Shown: piece after piece, positions 53,701 through 61,363 of the stretch
Layout of the letters: the number at the start of each line of letters is the position of its first letter
Numbering within the stretch: position 1 is the first letter of the stretch
Source of the DNA: an uncultured Bryobacteraceae bacterium
GTDB lineage: Bacteria > Acidobacteriota > Terriglobia > Bryobacterales > Bryobacteraceae
DNA: 64,000 nt
Assembly (NCBI GenBank): GCA_937924525.1
Contig: CALDSU010000014.1
Location: 248,001 to 312,000 of the forward strand
Reading direction: 5' to 3'
Translations under genes and position numbers: made by a program
Notes under the pieces: model-generated
Databases searched by the model: none
Told to the model about the DNA's origin: nothing
Seen by the model: the letters and a program-made list of their open reading frames with translations, nothing else

Positions 53701-56700
53701 AGCGCCAATCGTAGCTCTGGGCCTCCAGACGCAAGCCGCCCCAGTCCGCACCGGATTCCGAGGTAATCCGGACCCAGGCGGCGACGCGGTACTCGGTCCC
53801 GGGAGTAGTGTTCATCACCGCCATCAGGGACTGGTTGGCAATGCGCGCGGACCAGCGGCCCGCGTACACCACGTCGGAGGCGATGATCGCGCCGCCGGAG
53901 TCCCAGCCCGCGAACGTGCCCGTTTCAAAGCCGCCATTGGTGATCAGGTTCTCCGGGGGAGGCGGCGGGGGCGGGGGCGTCGCGGGCGGCGTCACCGTCA
54001 CGGCGACCGGCGCCGAAATGGTGGCCGCGCCCAGATTGTCCACCGCCCGCGCGGCCAGCGTGTAGGCGCCAGCCGCGACATTGGCCCAGGTTGCGGCGAA
54101 GGGGGCCGCGGTTGCCGTCGCCACGACCGTGCCACCGGAAAGAAACTCGACCCGCGCCACGGCGCCATCGGGGTCCGAGGCGGTCGCCGCCAACCCGATG
54201 TTCGCCGGAGCGGGAAACGAAGCGCCCGCGGCGGGCGCCGTGAGCGCGACCACCGGAGGCTGGTTCGCAGGAGGCGGCGGAGGCGGCGGCGCGCCGTCCG
54301 GAGGAATCGGACTTTCGCTCACCACGAAGTCGTCACCCGCGGCGTCGTACTGGCCGCCGCCGCTGAAATTCTCAAACGTAAATCTGGTGCGGGTGCTGAT
54401 GGCCGTAAACTCCAGGTCGAGGCGCTTCCACTGGCCGGGAGCCAGGCTGGCGGCGGTTTCGGTCTCGGTCGCCGCCAGTTCGCGCCAGGAACCGTAGTCG
54501 GCGATTTGCAGGCGCAAACCGCCCCACGACGGACGGGCGATTTCACGGTCGATGCGGAGGCGGCCCATCGCGTAATACCGCCGGCCGGCGACGGTGGTGA
54601 AGGTCTGCTCGGCTTTGCCGTTGACCGTCATTTTCAAACCTTGCTCTCCGGAAAAGCGCGCGGTGGGATGAGGCGCGACGCCCCAGCCTTCCCAGGGTTC
54701 GAGCCGCCCGGTCTCGAAGCCCCCGTTCACCAGCAGGTTGGCCGCGGGCGGGGGCGCGCCGGTCACGGTGATGCTGACCGGCGCCGAGGTGGTGGCGGCG
54801 CCGGCATTGTCGGTGGCCCGCGCGGTTAGCGTGTAGGCGCCCGCGGCTACGCCGGACCAAGTGTAGGTGAACGGTGGAGCCGTGCGGCTGCCGAGCAGGG
54901 TGGCGCCGGAGAAAAACTCCACGCGCGCAATGCTGCCGTCGGGGTCGCTCGCGCTGGCCGACAGTTCCATGGTCGCCGGCGCCACAAATGAAGCGCCCGG
55001 CGCCGGCGTCAGCAAGGCGACGACCGGCGGCTGATTGGACGGCGGAACCGCATCCGGCGGAATCGGCTGCTCGCTGACGACGAAGTCGTCGGCGGCGGCG
55101 TCGAAACTCCCGGCCTGGCTCTGGTTTTCATACGTGATGCGGGATCGGCTGGTGGCGGCCACAAACTGCAAGTCGACGCGCGTCCAGCGGCCCGCCGGAG
55201 AGTTGGCGAGGGTGTAGCTGTCAGACACGGCCAGCGCCTGGCCCGAGTCGGCGTTTACGCGCACGCGCAGTCCGCCGGAGCGGGGCGCGGCCAACTGCTG
55301 GTTGATCCGCAGGCGCGCCATGGCGTAGTAACGGCGGCCGGGCGTGGTGGCGAACAGTTGCTGCGCGGAACCGCGGGAGGTCATCCGTAAGCCATATTCG
55401 CCGCTGAAGCGGGAAGCCGTGTCGATGGTGAGCAGGGACAGCGTCCAGGGCGCGGCCGAGCCGGTTTCAAAGCCCCCGTTCTGGAGCAGATTCCCCGGCG
55501 CGGGCGGCGCGGCGGACTGCACCGTGATCGCAACGGGAGCGGAGATGGCCACCGCGCCGGCGTTGTCGGTGGCGCGCGCGGTCAGCGTGTGCGCGCCCGC
55601 CGCCACGTTGGTCCACACAAAGGTGTACGGCGCGCCGGCGGCCGACCCGATCAGCGTAGCGCCCGCGTAGAAGTCCACGCGCGTCACCGTGCCGTCACTG
55701 TCCGCCGCCTGCGCGGCGAGCTGGACGGTCGCGGGCGCGGTGTACACGCTGCCCGCCGCCGGACTGGTCAGGGTGACTGAGGGCGGCTGGTCCGGCGGCG
55801 GCGCTCCGCCGCCTGGCTCGCGCTCGCTCCAGAGCTTTTCGCCATGCGCCTGAATCGTCGCCACCAGCCGCTGCAGATGGCACAGGTCGCCAATGGCGTA
55901 GGGCACGTCGAGATACGAGCGCAGGGCGGATCCCGGCTCTTCGTAAACGTAAGCGTGAATCATGAACAGCGCCCACGGCGTGTCCGGCGTCACCATGTGG
56001 TTTTCACCGTAGTGGCCGGTCCATAACGAAATGGGCGGGTAGGCGCCGCGCATCGCAAACCAGTCCGGCCAGTGATTTTCAATGGCGGGCGTCTGTCCGG
56101 GTTGGCCTTCTTGCGGATTGCGGCTGACCCGGCGGCGGACCGCCTCCAACGCCCACTCCCGCAGGAACCGGCCGATTTCCGGAGCGAAGTGAATGGTGAC
56201 CGCGTTCTCCTGGCGGTTGGCGTGAAAAGGCGCGAAAGCCCAGTCGTGGGTGCCGGTGAGCCAGCGAGCGTAAGCGGCATTAAGGAACGCGTCGAAGTTC
56301 TGTCCCGCCGTCAGCCCAGCCTGAATGCGCGTCAGGGCGTTGGCGTACGCCGTGCTCTGCCGCAGCCCGAACCGCTCCAGCAGCCGGGCATAGCCGATGG
56401 CGCCCGCCACTTCCCCGTAGCGCGTGGGCGTGGCCGGAATGGCGGCGAAGATTTGCTGAATCCGCTGCCAGCGCTCCCCGGAGGGCGGCGTGGTGGGAGA
56501 GATGAAGTCCCAGTCGCCGGTGCGGTCGGCGTAGCGCCAGATCATGTACAGGCCTTCGGGGGGCACGCGCGGCTCGGGAAACACGTTCGGGCGCAAAGGG
56601 TCTGGATTCGGACTGGCAGGCAGCGCGAAGTACTCGCGCCGGTTGCCGGTCATTTCGCAGGCGCCCCAACCCCACTCGCAATGCTCGAAGCCGCGGACGG

Positions 56701-57061
56701 TCGGGTCATAGTCGCGCATCTCCCGGCGCAGCCACGCGGCCAGCCGCGTACGGGTAGCAGGCGGCAGAAATGGCAAAGCCTCGGCCAGCACATACGCCTG
56801 CTCGCCCGGATAGCCGTGGAGAATCCAGCTCCCGGTAATGCCGATTTCGTAGTAAATGGGCTTCAGATGGCCGCCCTGCGCTTCGGCGCGATCCAGCATG
56901 CGCAGCACTTCGCGGTCCAGTTCGTCGCGAAGATCCTGCGTGGCGGCCCCATCCGCCCCGCGCACCCACAAGCGTTCCGCAGCATATCGCTGCGCCGTGG
57001 GAGCGTCGATCGCAGACGCGGGAAGTGTGGCAAGAATGCAGAGCACAATGATCGGGCGCAT
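50774..57061 (-). CDS. Giant modular exported glycoside hydrolase
   Basis: A 2095-residue protein with a Sec signal (CILATLPASA). Residues 20-420 form an unassigned alpha-helical domain with Trp/His-rich loops (GFEHCEWGWGACEM, ENHWPDWFAMRG). Then come three repeats of a bacterial Ig-like domain plus a carbohydrate-binding module starting N-G-G-F-E-T-G, at about 425-670, 675-917 and 930-1173, joined by Pro-rich linkers. A PKD-like domain (about 1187-1267), a further beta sandwich and a DUF5060-like domain (about 1370-1480, FTHNNWQTTYRRPAFLW) precede a TIM barrel. The barrel has acid/base Glu in SWELVNEA (about 1814) and nucleophile Glu in TWGEMG (about 1914). Probably degrades plant or microbial polysaccharide. 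Starts ten bases after the PQQ-propeller gene. Confidence 0.85.
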   Translation of the reverse strand: MRPIIVLCILATLPASAIDAPTAQRYAAERLWVRGADGAATQDLRDELDREVLRMLDRAEAQGGHLKPIYYEIGITGSWILHGYPGEQAYVLAEALPFLPPATRTRLAAWLRREMRDYDPTVRGFEHCEWGWGACEMTGNRREYFALPASPNPDPLRPNVFPEPRVPPEGLYMIWRYADRTGDWDFISPTTPPSGERWQRIQQIFAAIPATPTRYGEVAGAIGYARLLERFGLRQSTAYANALTRIQAGLTAGQNFDAFLNAAYARWLTGTHDWAFAPFHANRQENAVTIHFAPEIGRFLREWALEAVRRRVSRNPQEGQPGQTPAIENHWPDWFAMRGAYPPISLWTGHYGENHMVTPDTPWALFMIHAYVYEEPGSALRSYLDVPYAIGDLCHLQRLVATIQAHGEKLWSEREPGGGAPPPDQPPSVTLTSPAAGSVYTAPATVQLAAQAADSDGTVTRVDFYAGATLIGSAAGAPYTFVWTNVAAGAHTLTARATDNAGAVAISAPVAITVQSAAPPAPGNLLQNGGFETGSAAPWTLSLLTIDTASRFSGEYGLRMTSRGSAQQLFATTPGRRYYAMARLRINQQLAAPRSGGLRVRVNADSGQALAVSDSYTLANSPAGRWTRVDLQFVAATSRSRITYENQSQAGSFDAAADDFVVSEQPIPPDAVPPSNQPPVVALLTPAPGASFVAPATMELSASASDPDGSIARVEFFSGATLLGSRTAPPFTYTWSGVAAGAYTLTARATDNAGAATTSAPVSITVTGAPPPAANLLVNGGFETGRLEPWEGWGVAPHPTARFSGEQGLKMTVNGKAEQTFTTVAGRRYYAMGRLRIDREIARPSWGGLRLQIADYGSWRELAATETETAASLAPGQWKRLDLEFTAISTRTRFTFENFSGGGQYDAAGDDFVVSESPIPPDGAPPPPPPPANQPPVVALTAPAAGASFPAPANIGLAATASDPDGAVARVEFLSGGTVVATATAAPFAATWANVAAGAYTLAARAVDNLGAATISAPVAVTVTPPATPPPPPPPPENLITNGGFETGTFAGWDSGGAIIASDVVYAGRWSARIANQSLMAVMNTTPGTEYRVAAWVRITSESGADWGGLRLEAQSYDWRSLAHSGFLTAAQLGDEWKKLAISFTATSAQSRVMLGYFGGPQRRMVAFLDEVTAVTAANNPPPVIDPVLTPNSFTAPGQVMTFALNGSSATGAIVRIEWDFGDGVRAQTANGSRTVHTPGTYRARVRAADDRGNVVERELTWSLTAAGHPLVDFPAPPAETSADVLTVSGTAANASNVFLSTDRGFAAPASGVANWTGAVRLQPGRNRILAQVSDAQGRIHTAERVVRYVPAGALAITNISESAGQVRRWEPLEIRFTVANSAATHPQLPYDPQPPPGLAWVDGVTVDALFTHNNWQTTYRRPAFLWQPYERQRKQNQEWMYPAGAETWVVRFAPPETGAWRYRLEVREAKGTAQSAERTFSVMGPAAGVKGPIRVAASDTRYFAHADGSVFVGAGHGVGGSPEGHSYDMAEQFEAMGQGNQQLLRWWIAGHLWGSAWQGWLSRTRPHEGTVPASGLALDRAYGDGFAALRLDAANPLMFQGALSGYVPLVPGRAYRVRVRWRADGITGPQQAGTPYGLTVKFTGWPEPGQTGGFPALVSHVRGTTPWHVAEGVFTATSDFAPNLALILENATGGAGYIDEITLGEALAGGATGPNLLRTPKFNSHASYDPRRGAAMDWIVAEAARRGLFLKVVISEKQEWLLNHLGPEGIPDPRGGHFDGAPGTPARRLHEYYWRHLSARYGAWNSIHSWELVNEAAPGPGHHFRLAAALAEFAAADGNPHLASTSTWATLAEAAWKAPESAAISYADFHAYARHSFLSAPPPDEMANDSARFFREHDLAAWNARFGKPVTWGEMGISGPLGTDGEDPGLARDHAGVWLHKILWARTGHGGVYPLYWYTDNLFGKRLHPLFGNWNRFMADVPLANGRYVDAAASASHPDLRVFGQKDQAAGRAHLWIDHRRHTWRAVVDGAAIPAVSGVVTVAMGAPLATYRVQWWNTATGSPAGAQTITADSAGVVTLPVTSLTSDVAVHLRR

Positions 57062-57071
57062 GGTTTCTCCC

Positions 57072-58544
57072 CTAGTTCGGCAGGCGGTAGCTCTTGATGC
57101 CGGCAGAATCGCGCAGCACGATTCTGCCGTTGGCGATCACCGCGCCCGCGTCGCTCACCCCGTAGAGCCCGGCGCCCCCCGAGTCGTCGGAGCTGTACAT
57201 CCGGATGTTGAACGTGCGGCCGGTTTCCGTGTCGATACCGCCCACGGAGACCCAGGTAGAGGAGACCAGCGCGTTCTGCGCCGCGGTGAGCACCTCGCCC
57301 TCGTCGGCAATCTTATGGAAGTCTTCCCACGAAATCTTGCAGTTCGTGGACCCGAGACACGGAAAATAGTCGATCGCGAGCACGCCGCTTGCCGGGTTGG
57401 CGTAGATGGCCGGATCGAAGGCCAGCCGTAGCCCGGCCAGTTCGCCGTAATTCCGCACTCCCATCCCGTCAAAACGCGCGTACACGCTCCGCAGCGCGAT
57501 CCACGCCCGCCCGCCGGCGTCGTCGGCCACCGGCGGCGCGGGAAAGTCGCCCGAACCGGAGGTATAGAGCACGGGCATCGGCAAGGTGTATCGGTCGGCG
57601 CCCGTCGCGGCGTTCAGCTCCCACAGCGAACGCCGGTGCGGGTTGTCCCGCAGCCGCTGGCTGATGGCGCGCTGCTCCACGATCCAACGCGCGGCGTCGC
57701 CGAGCGGGTTGCCCTCCGCCGTCGCGCCCGTCACCTGGTGGAGAAACGCCTCGTCGGCGTTCAGGGTGTCGTGGAACGAGTACACCGGCTTGGTCCGGAA
57801 AAAGACGACGCCGCCGGCCTGGCTGCTGGCTACCGCCCACCCCCCCGCGAACGACTGGCCGTACAGTCTCCGTTTCCACACCAGGCCCCCGTTCAGCAGG
57901 TTGAGCGCATAAGCGTTCATGTTCTCCGCGCCAAAATACACGCGTCCCTGCCCGACCGCCGCCGCGCAGAGAACGGGCGCCCGGACACTGTCGGCATCCG
58001 GCCCCGCGCCTACCTGGAAGACCCAGGCCGCGCTTCCCGAGTGGAGGTTGACCGCGTGAAAACGCCCGTCTTTGCCGCCCGCCAGCGCCAAATCTCCGGA
58101 GATCGTCACCGAAGTCTGGAAGCCTTTGCCGCCAGGCTGATAACGCCAGGCCAGCGCTCCGGTTGTGGAAAACGCCACCAGTTCCCCCGCCTGCGTCGCG
58201 GCGATCACCTTCCCACCCGCCATCGCCAGCGTGCCCCAGATCGGCGACCCGGCGTCGGCGGTCCAACGCACCGCGCCGGTGAGTTCATCCAGCGCCGTCA
58301 CGGTCCCACGCACATCGCCGATGACGACCAGACCGTCGCCGACGATGGGCTGCCCGCGCGTTTCCGCCGTTTGCCTCCAACTCCAACGGGGAGCTCCATA
58401 GCCGCCATGCGAGGTATTCCGGTTGGTGACGATCCGCTCCGCCTGGTAGCCCGACTTGGCCGCGTCCCGCTGTAATTGCGGCCAGTCGGCGGCGAGGAGG
58501 GTCGCGCTGAGAATTCCAAAAAAGAAGAACAACCCTTCGCGCAT
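57072..58544 (-). CDS. Exported PQQ-type beta-propeller protein
   Basis: A 490-residue protein with a signal peptide (EGLFFFFGILSATLLA). It has repeated PQQ-like blades: DGLVVIGDVRGTVTALDELTG, LAMAGGKVIAATQAGELVAFS and ALAGGKDGRFHAVNLHSGSAAW. Such propellers act in protein complexes (BamB-like) or as secreted binding domains; only some carry pyrroloquinoline quinone, and the calcium- and PQQ-ligating residues of quinoprotein dehydrogenases are not evident. The ATG at 58544 is chosen because it starts the signal; the longer frame adds a basic non-signal segment. AGGAAA precedes it. It is first in the minus-strand cluster with the giant glycosidase, ten bases apart, which suggests a role with that enzyme on glycans. 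Confidence 0.8.
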   Translation of the reverse strand: MREGLFFFFGILSATLLAADWPQLQRDAAKSGYQAERIVTNRNTSHGGYGAPRWSWRQTAETRGQPIVGDGLVVIGDVRGTVTALDELTGAVRWTADAGSPIWGTLAMAGGKVIAATQAGELVAFSTTGALAWRYQPGGKGFQTSVTISGDLALAGGKDGRFHAVNLHSGSAAWVFQVGAGPDADSVRAPVLCAAAVGQGRVYFGAENMNAYALNLLNGGLVWKRRLYGQSFAGGWAVASSQAGGVVFFRTKPVYSFHDTLNADEAFLHQVTGATAEGNPLGDAARWIVEQRAISQRLRDNPHRRSLWELNAATGADRYTLPMPVLYTSGSGDFPAPPVADDAGGRAWIALRSVYARFDGMGVRNYGELAGLRLAFDPAIYANPASGVLAIDYFPCLGSTNCKISWEDFHKIADEGEVLTAAQNALVSSTWVSVGGIDTETGRTFNIRMYSSDDSGGAGLYGVSDAGAVIANGRIVLRDSAGIKSYRLPN

Positions 58545-59019
58545 GATTTCTTTCCTCGGTTCGAAGCGGCGCTGGTACCCGCGCCGCCTTGGATTCATTC
58601 GTACTAGAACTCGAACTGCGATAAAATCAGCAAATCTCTTAGCGCGATGTTGAAGGGGTGACAGACTCTAAGGTAATCACCTGATTCTTACCACTGCCAA
58701 CCCTCGCCCATCCCGCAGTTTCCTCTCGCCGCGCCCGGCGAAGGGGACTAAGAATGATTTTTTTCGGGTGTTGAAGAGCACGCCGCAGATCGGTCGGTAA
58801 CATTTTCGGGGAACACCTGGAAATGTTTTTCTATTTCGTGACAATTTGGTTGGCGCATTTGCGCGAGGTGGGGAGGCGGCGGAGGGCGTCGTAAGCACCG
58901 GCCTGCCGACGTCCTGCCGGGCAGGCGGTCCTTCTCCCCCTTCCCCCCGGGATCTCTCCGGAGCACTATGGAAGTAGCAGGCGGGCGGGCCGCGAGCCGC
59001 CGCGCCGGCGGGAGGATTC
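58545..59019. other. Intergenic region between divergent genes
   Basis: 475 bases without a convincing gene; open frames here lack coding-like composition. It includes a relatively AT-rich part about 58600-58680 and 58745-58860 where promoters for both the PQQ-propeller (minus) and Gfo/Idh/MocA (plus) genes could lie; I cannot assign boxes. A small hairpin CCTGC-CGG-GCAGG occurs at 58913-58925. The Gfo/Idh start is preceded by GGGAGG at 59010-59015. Confidence 0.5.
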
Positions 59020-60264
59020 ATGAATCGTCGTCTTTTTTGCTCGAGCGCCGCTGCGACAGCGGCTTTTCCCTATGTCGCGCGGCCTTCGGTGCGCGGCGCC
59101 AACGACCGCATCGAGGTCGGCGTAATCGGGCTGGGCGGCCGCGCCCGGTGGCTGATCCAGCACGAGGATTTCGGCGAGGCGCGCATCAATGCCGTCGCCG
59201 ACTGTTGGTTGCCGCGCTGTTACGAGGCGGCCAAAGTGCACCCGCAGGGTGAGCAATGGCGCAAGTATCACGATTACCGCGAAATGTTTGACAAGGAAAA
59301 GCTGGACGCGGTGTTTGTGGAGACCACGACGCATGCGCGCGTCCGCATCTGCATGCAGGCGCTCCAAGCGGGGCTGGACGTGTACGGCGAGAAGCCCATT
59401 ACGCTCACCGTGGAAGAAGGGCGCGCGCTGGTGAACGCCGTGCGGCGCACCAAGCGCGTGTTCCAGACCGGCACGCAGCAGCGCTCGATGCCCATCAACA
59501 TGTACGCCAGCAAGCTGGTGGCGAGCGGCAAGATCGGGCGGATCGAACGGGTAATCGTCTGCAATTTCCTGGCGCCGCAGGAGTGGACGCCCAAGCCGGC
59601 CGAGCCGATGCCGGAGGGTTTGAATTGGGACGAGTGGTGCAATCAGACGGAACTGCGTCCTTATCACACCGAACTGCACCGCCGGTGGGCGTTCTGGCGG
59701 GATTACGACGGGGGCGGCCAAAGCTGGGGCGTCACCGGCTGGGGAACGCATTCGCTCGACCAGGTGCAGGCGGCGCTGGGCACGGACCACACCGGACCGG
59801 TGGAACTGATTCCGGAAGGGCCCGGGCCCACCGCGAAGGTCACGCTCGTCTACGCCAGCGGAACGCAGGTGCGCCTGGAGCAGGAGATCATCAAGGATCA
59901 CCAGCAACTGGGCGCCATCTTCGAAGGCACCAAAGGACGCATCCAGATTGTGCGCGGCGATTTCTTTCCCGACCCGCCAGAGCTGAAGAAAGGCGCGCCC
60001 GACGTGATCAAGGAAGGGCCGGGCGAAAACTTCCCGCACCTGCGCAATTTCTTCCTGTGCATGCGCTCGCGCAAGAAACCGAACGCCGACGTCGAGATCG
60101 GCCACCGCTCGACCACCATCTGCCACCTGGTGAACATCTGCCGCGAACTGGGACGCCCGCTGAAATGGGACCCCAAGGCCGAGCGGTTTGCCGGCGACGA
60201 GGAGGCCAACGCGAAACTGTCGAGGCCGCGCCGGGCCGGTTACGAATTGCCCAAAATCGCCTGA
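59020..60264 (+). CDS. Gfo/Idh/MocA oxidoreductase, exported
   Basis: A 414-residue protein with NRRLFCSSAAATAAFPY as an export (Tat-like) signal. The Rossmann domain contains IEVGVIGLGGRARWLIQHED, INAVADCW, and the family EKP motif in DVYGEKPITLTVEEGRAL. FQTGTQQRSMPIN and QSWGVTGWGTHSLDQVQAAL correspond to the substrate-domain loops with His. It is distinct in sequence from the other Gfo/Idh/MocA protein at 27065, so not a recent copy. The enzymes oxidise, reduce or epimerise sugars with NAD(P); substrate unknown. ATG start with GGAGG five bases upstream. Followed by a hairpin and the convergent amber-broken gene. Confidence 0.93.
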   Translation: MNRRLFCSSAAATAAFPYVARPSVRGANDRIEVGVIGLGGRARWLIQHEDFGEARINAVADCWLPRCYEAAKVHPQGEQWRKYHDYREMFDKEKLDAVFVETTTHARVRICMQALQAGLDVYGEKPITLTVEEGRALVNAVRRTKRVFQTGTQQRSMPINMYASKLVASGKIGRIERVIVCNFLAPQEWTPKPAEPMPEGLNWDEWCNQTELRPYHTELHRRWAFWRDYDGGGQSWGVTGWGTHSLDQVQAALGTDHTGPVELIPEGPGPTAKVTLVYASGTQVRLEQEIIKDHQQLGAIFEGTKGRIQIVRGDFFPDPPELKKGAPDVIKEGPGENFPHLRNFFLCMRSRKKPNADVEIGHRSTTICHLVNICRELGRPLKWDPKAERFAGDEEANAKLSRPRRAGYELPKIA

Positions 60265-60309
60265 CGCGCGGGCGGCGTCGACCTATCGGCTCCAACGCTG
60301 CGCGGCGTA

Positions 60310-60331
60310 GCGCCGGCGATTCTCCCGGCGC
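60310..60331. terminator. Hairpin between convergent genes
   Basis: GCGCCGG (60310-60316) pairs perfectly with CCGGCGC (60325-60331) across an eight-base loop, in the 81-base gap between the convergent Gfo/Idh/MocA gene and the amber-interrupted gene. No T-tract follows on either strand. A plausible shared 3'-end structure. Confidence 0.45.
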
Positions 60332-60345
60332 GAGCGGAAGGGTAT

Positions 60346-61257
60346 CTACGCCAGGCGCATTTCGAATTGATAGGCGCGGTTGACCTCGGATTCCGGCACG
60401 AACCACGCAAAATCCCACGCCGGGTTGCCCGCGCCGCCTTCGGACCGAGATTGCGCAAAGGCGATCCGGTCTCCGGGGCGGAACCTCATCACCGCCGCCG
60501 GATCGCGGCGGAGCCCGTAGGAGACGGGCCGGGTGTACACGTCGCGCGAGAAGCTGAACGCCATCCAGTACGCGGGGAATCCCGGGTCGCGCGGATACTC
60601 CGCTGGATCGGCGGCGGACCGGTGAGCGGAGTCGACGCCGTGGCGGGGCGAGTCGGCTTGGATCCAGCGTTCCTCCCGCTCGTCCCGCTGGCGCTTCAGG
60701 AAGTGGATCGCCAGCGACTTCGGCGCCTGGATATAGCTGGCCCAGAACAAGCCCAGCTACCCGTGGCGAAACGTGCGGGCGCGCGGAATGCACGCGAAGG
60801 TCATCAGGACCACGCCGCGCGGGTCGAGCGCGGAGCGGGTGCAGCTTTCCAGCTTCCAATGCGGCATGGGCGCCTGGTAAAGTTCCACCACGGTTCGGGA
60901 CACGAGGCGCAATTCCATGCGGGCGCGGCGCGGCTCGAACATCACGTCGCGAGGCTGCTCCGCGCCGTCGAACATCAGTTCGAAATGCAAACCGGCATAG
61001 AGGGGAACAAACAGGTCGTCGGGTTGGGCGCGGTGGGCGAGCGAAGCCAGCCCGTTGTAGCCGGCGCGGTGCCCGGCGTTCAGCGGGGAATGGTCCACGA
61101 TCACCGCCGTGACCGGTCCGCGGCGGAGCGTGACGGAGGGCGCCGCGGCCCGCTGGTAGGTCACCTTCGGGTTGGTGAGGGAGGTGACGCCGGGCGGACC
61201 CGCCGCCAGAGCGCAACCGCAACTGAAGACAGCAGCCGCAAGGCGGAAGCGTGTCAC
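60346..61257 (-). pseudogene. Exported protein of unknown function interrupted by an in-frame TAG
   Basis: One 303-codon frame is split by a single TAG at 60757-60759. The 5' part (61257-60760) begins with a signal peptide (RLAAAVFSCGCALAAG) and has HSPLNAGHRAGYNGLASLAH and LYAGLHFELMFDG. The 3' part continues in the same frame, with LGLFWASYIQAPKSLAIHFL directly after the stop and AYWMAFSFSRDVYTRPVSYG later. Both halves look coding, and the sequence ...RTFRHG-stop-LGLFWASY fits one Tyr (TAC or TAT) changed to TAG. I do not recognise the domain, which resembles unknown exported proteins of Acidobacteria and Planctomycetes. Either a recent pseudogene, a sequencing error or readthrough. Confidence 0.75.
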
Positions 61258-61363
61258 AGGCTTGCCCTACCAGCTCCGCCGAAGGCCGGAAAGAGCCGCG
61301 AGGCGGTGCGTGCCTGGTGATCGGGCGGGCGTTCCCGCCGGGGGGGCGGTTCGGCGCCGGACC

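Noticed and set aside
52358-54829. 823-codon plus-strand open frame within the giant glycosidase
   Set aside because: Arg/Gly-rich product without any domain, fully antisense to recognisable Ig, carbohydrate-binding and DUF5060-like modules.
57072-58544. PQQ-dependent methanol dehydrogenase linked to mtaB
   Set aside because: Only propeller blades are present; the cysteine pair, calcium- and PQQ-ligating residues of alcohol dehydrogenases are not seen and the protein is too short.
58677-59021. 114-codon minus-strand frame in the divergent intergenic region
   Set aside because: Composition does not look coding, no ribosome site or family resemblance, and it would overlap the promoter regions of both flanking genes.
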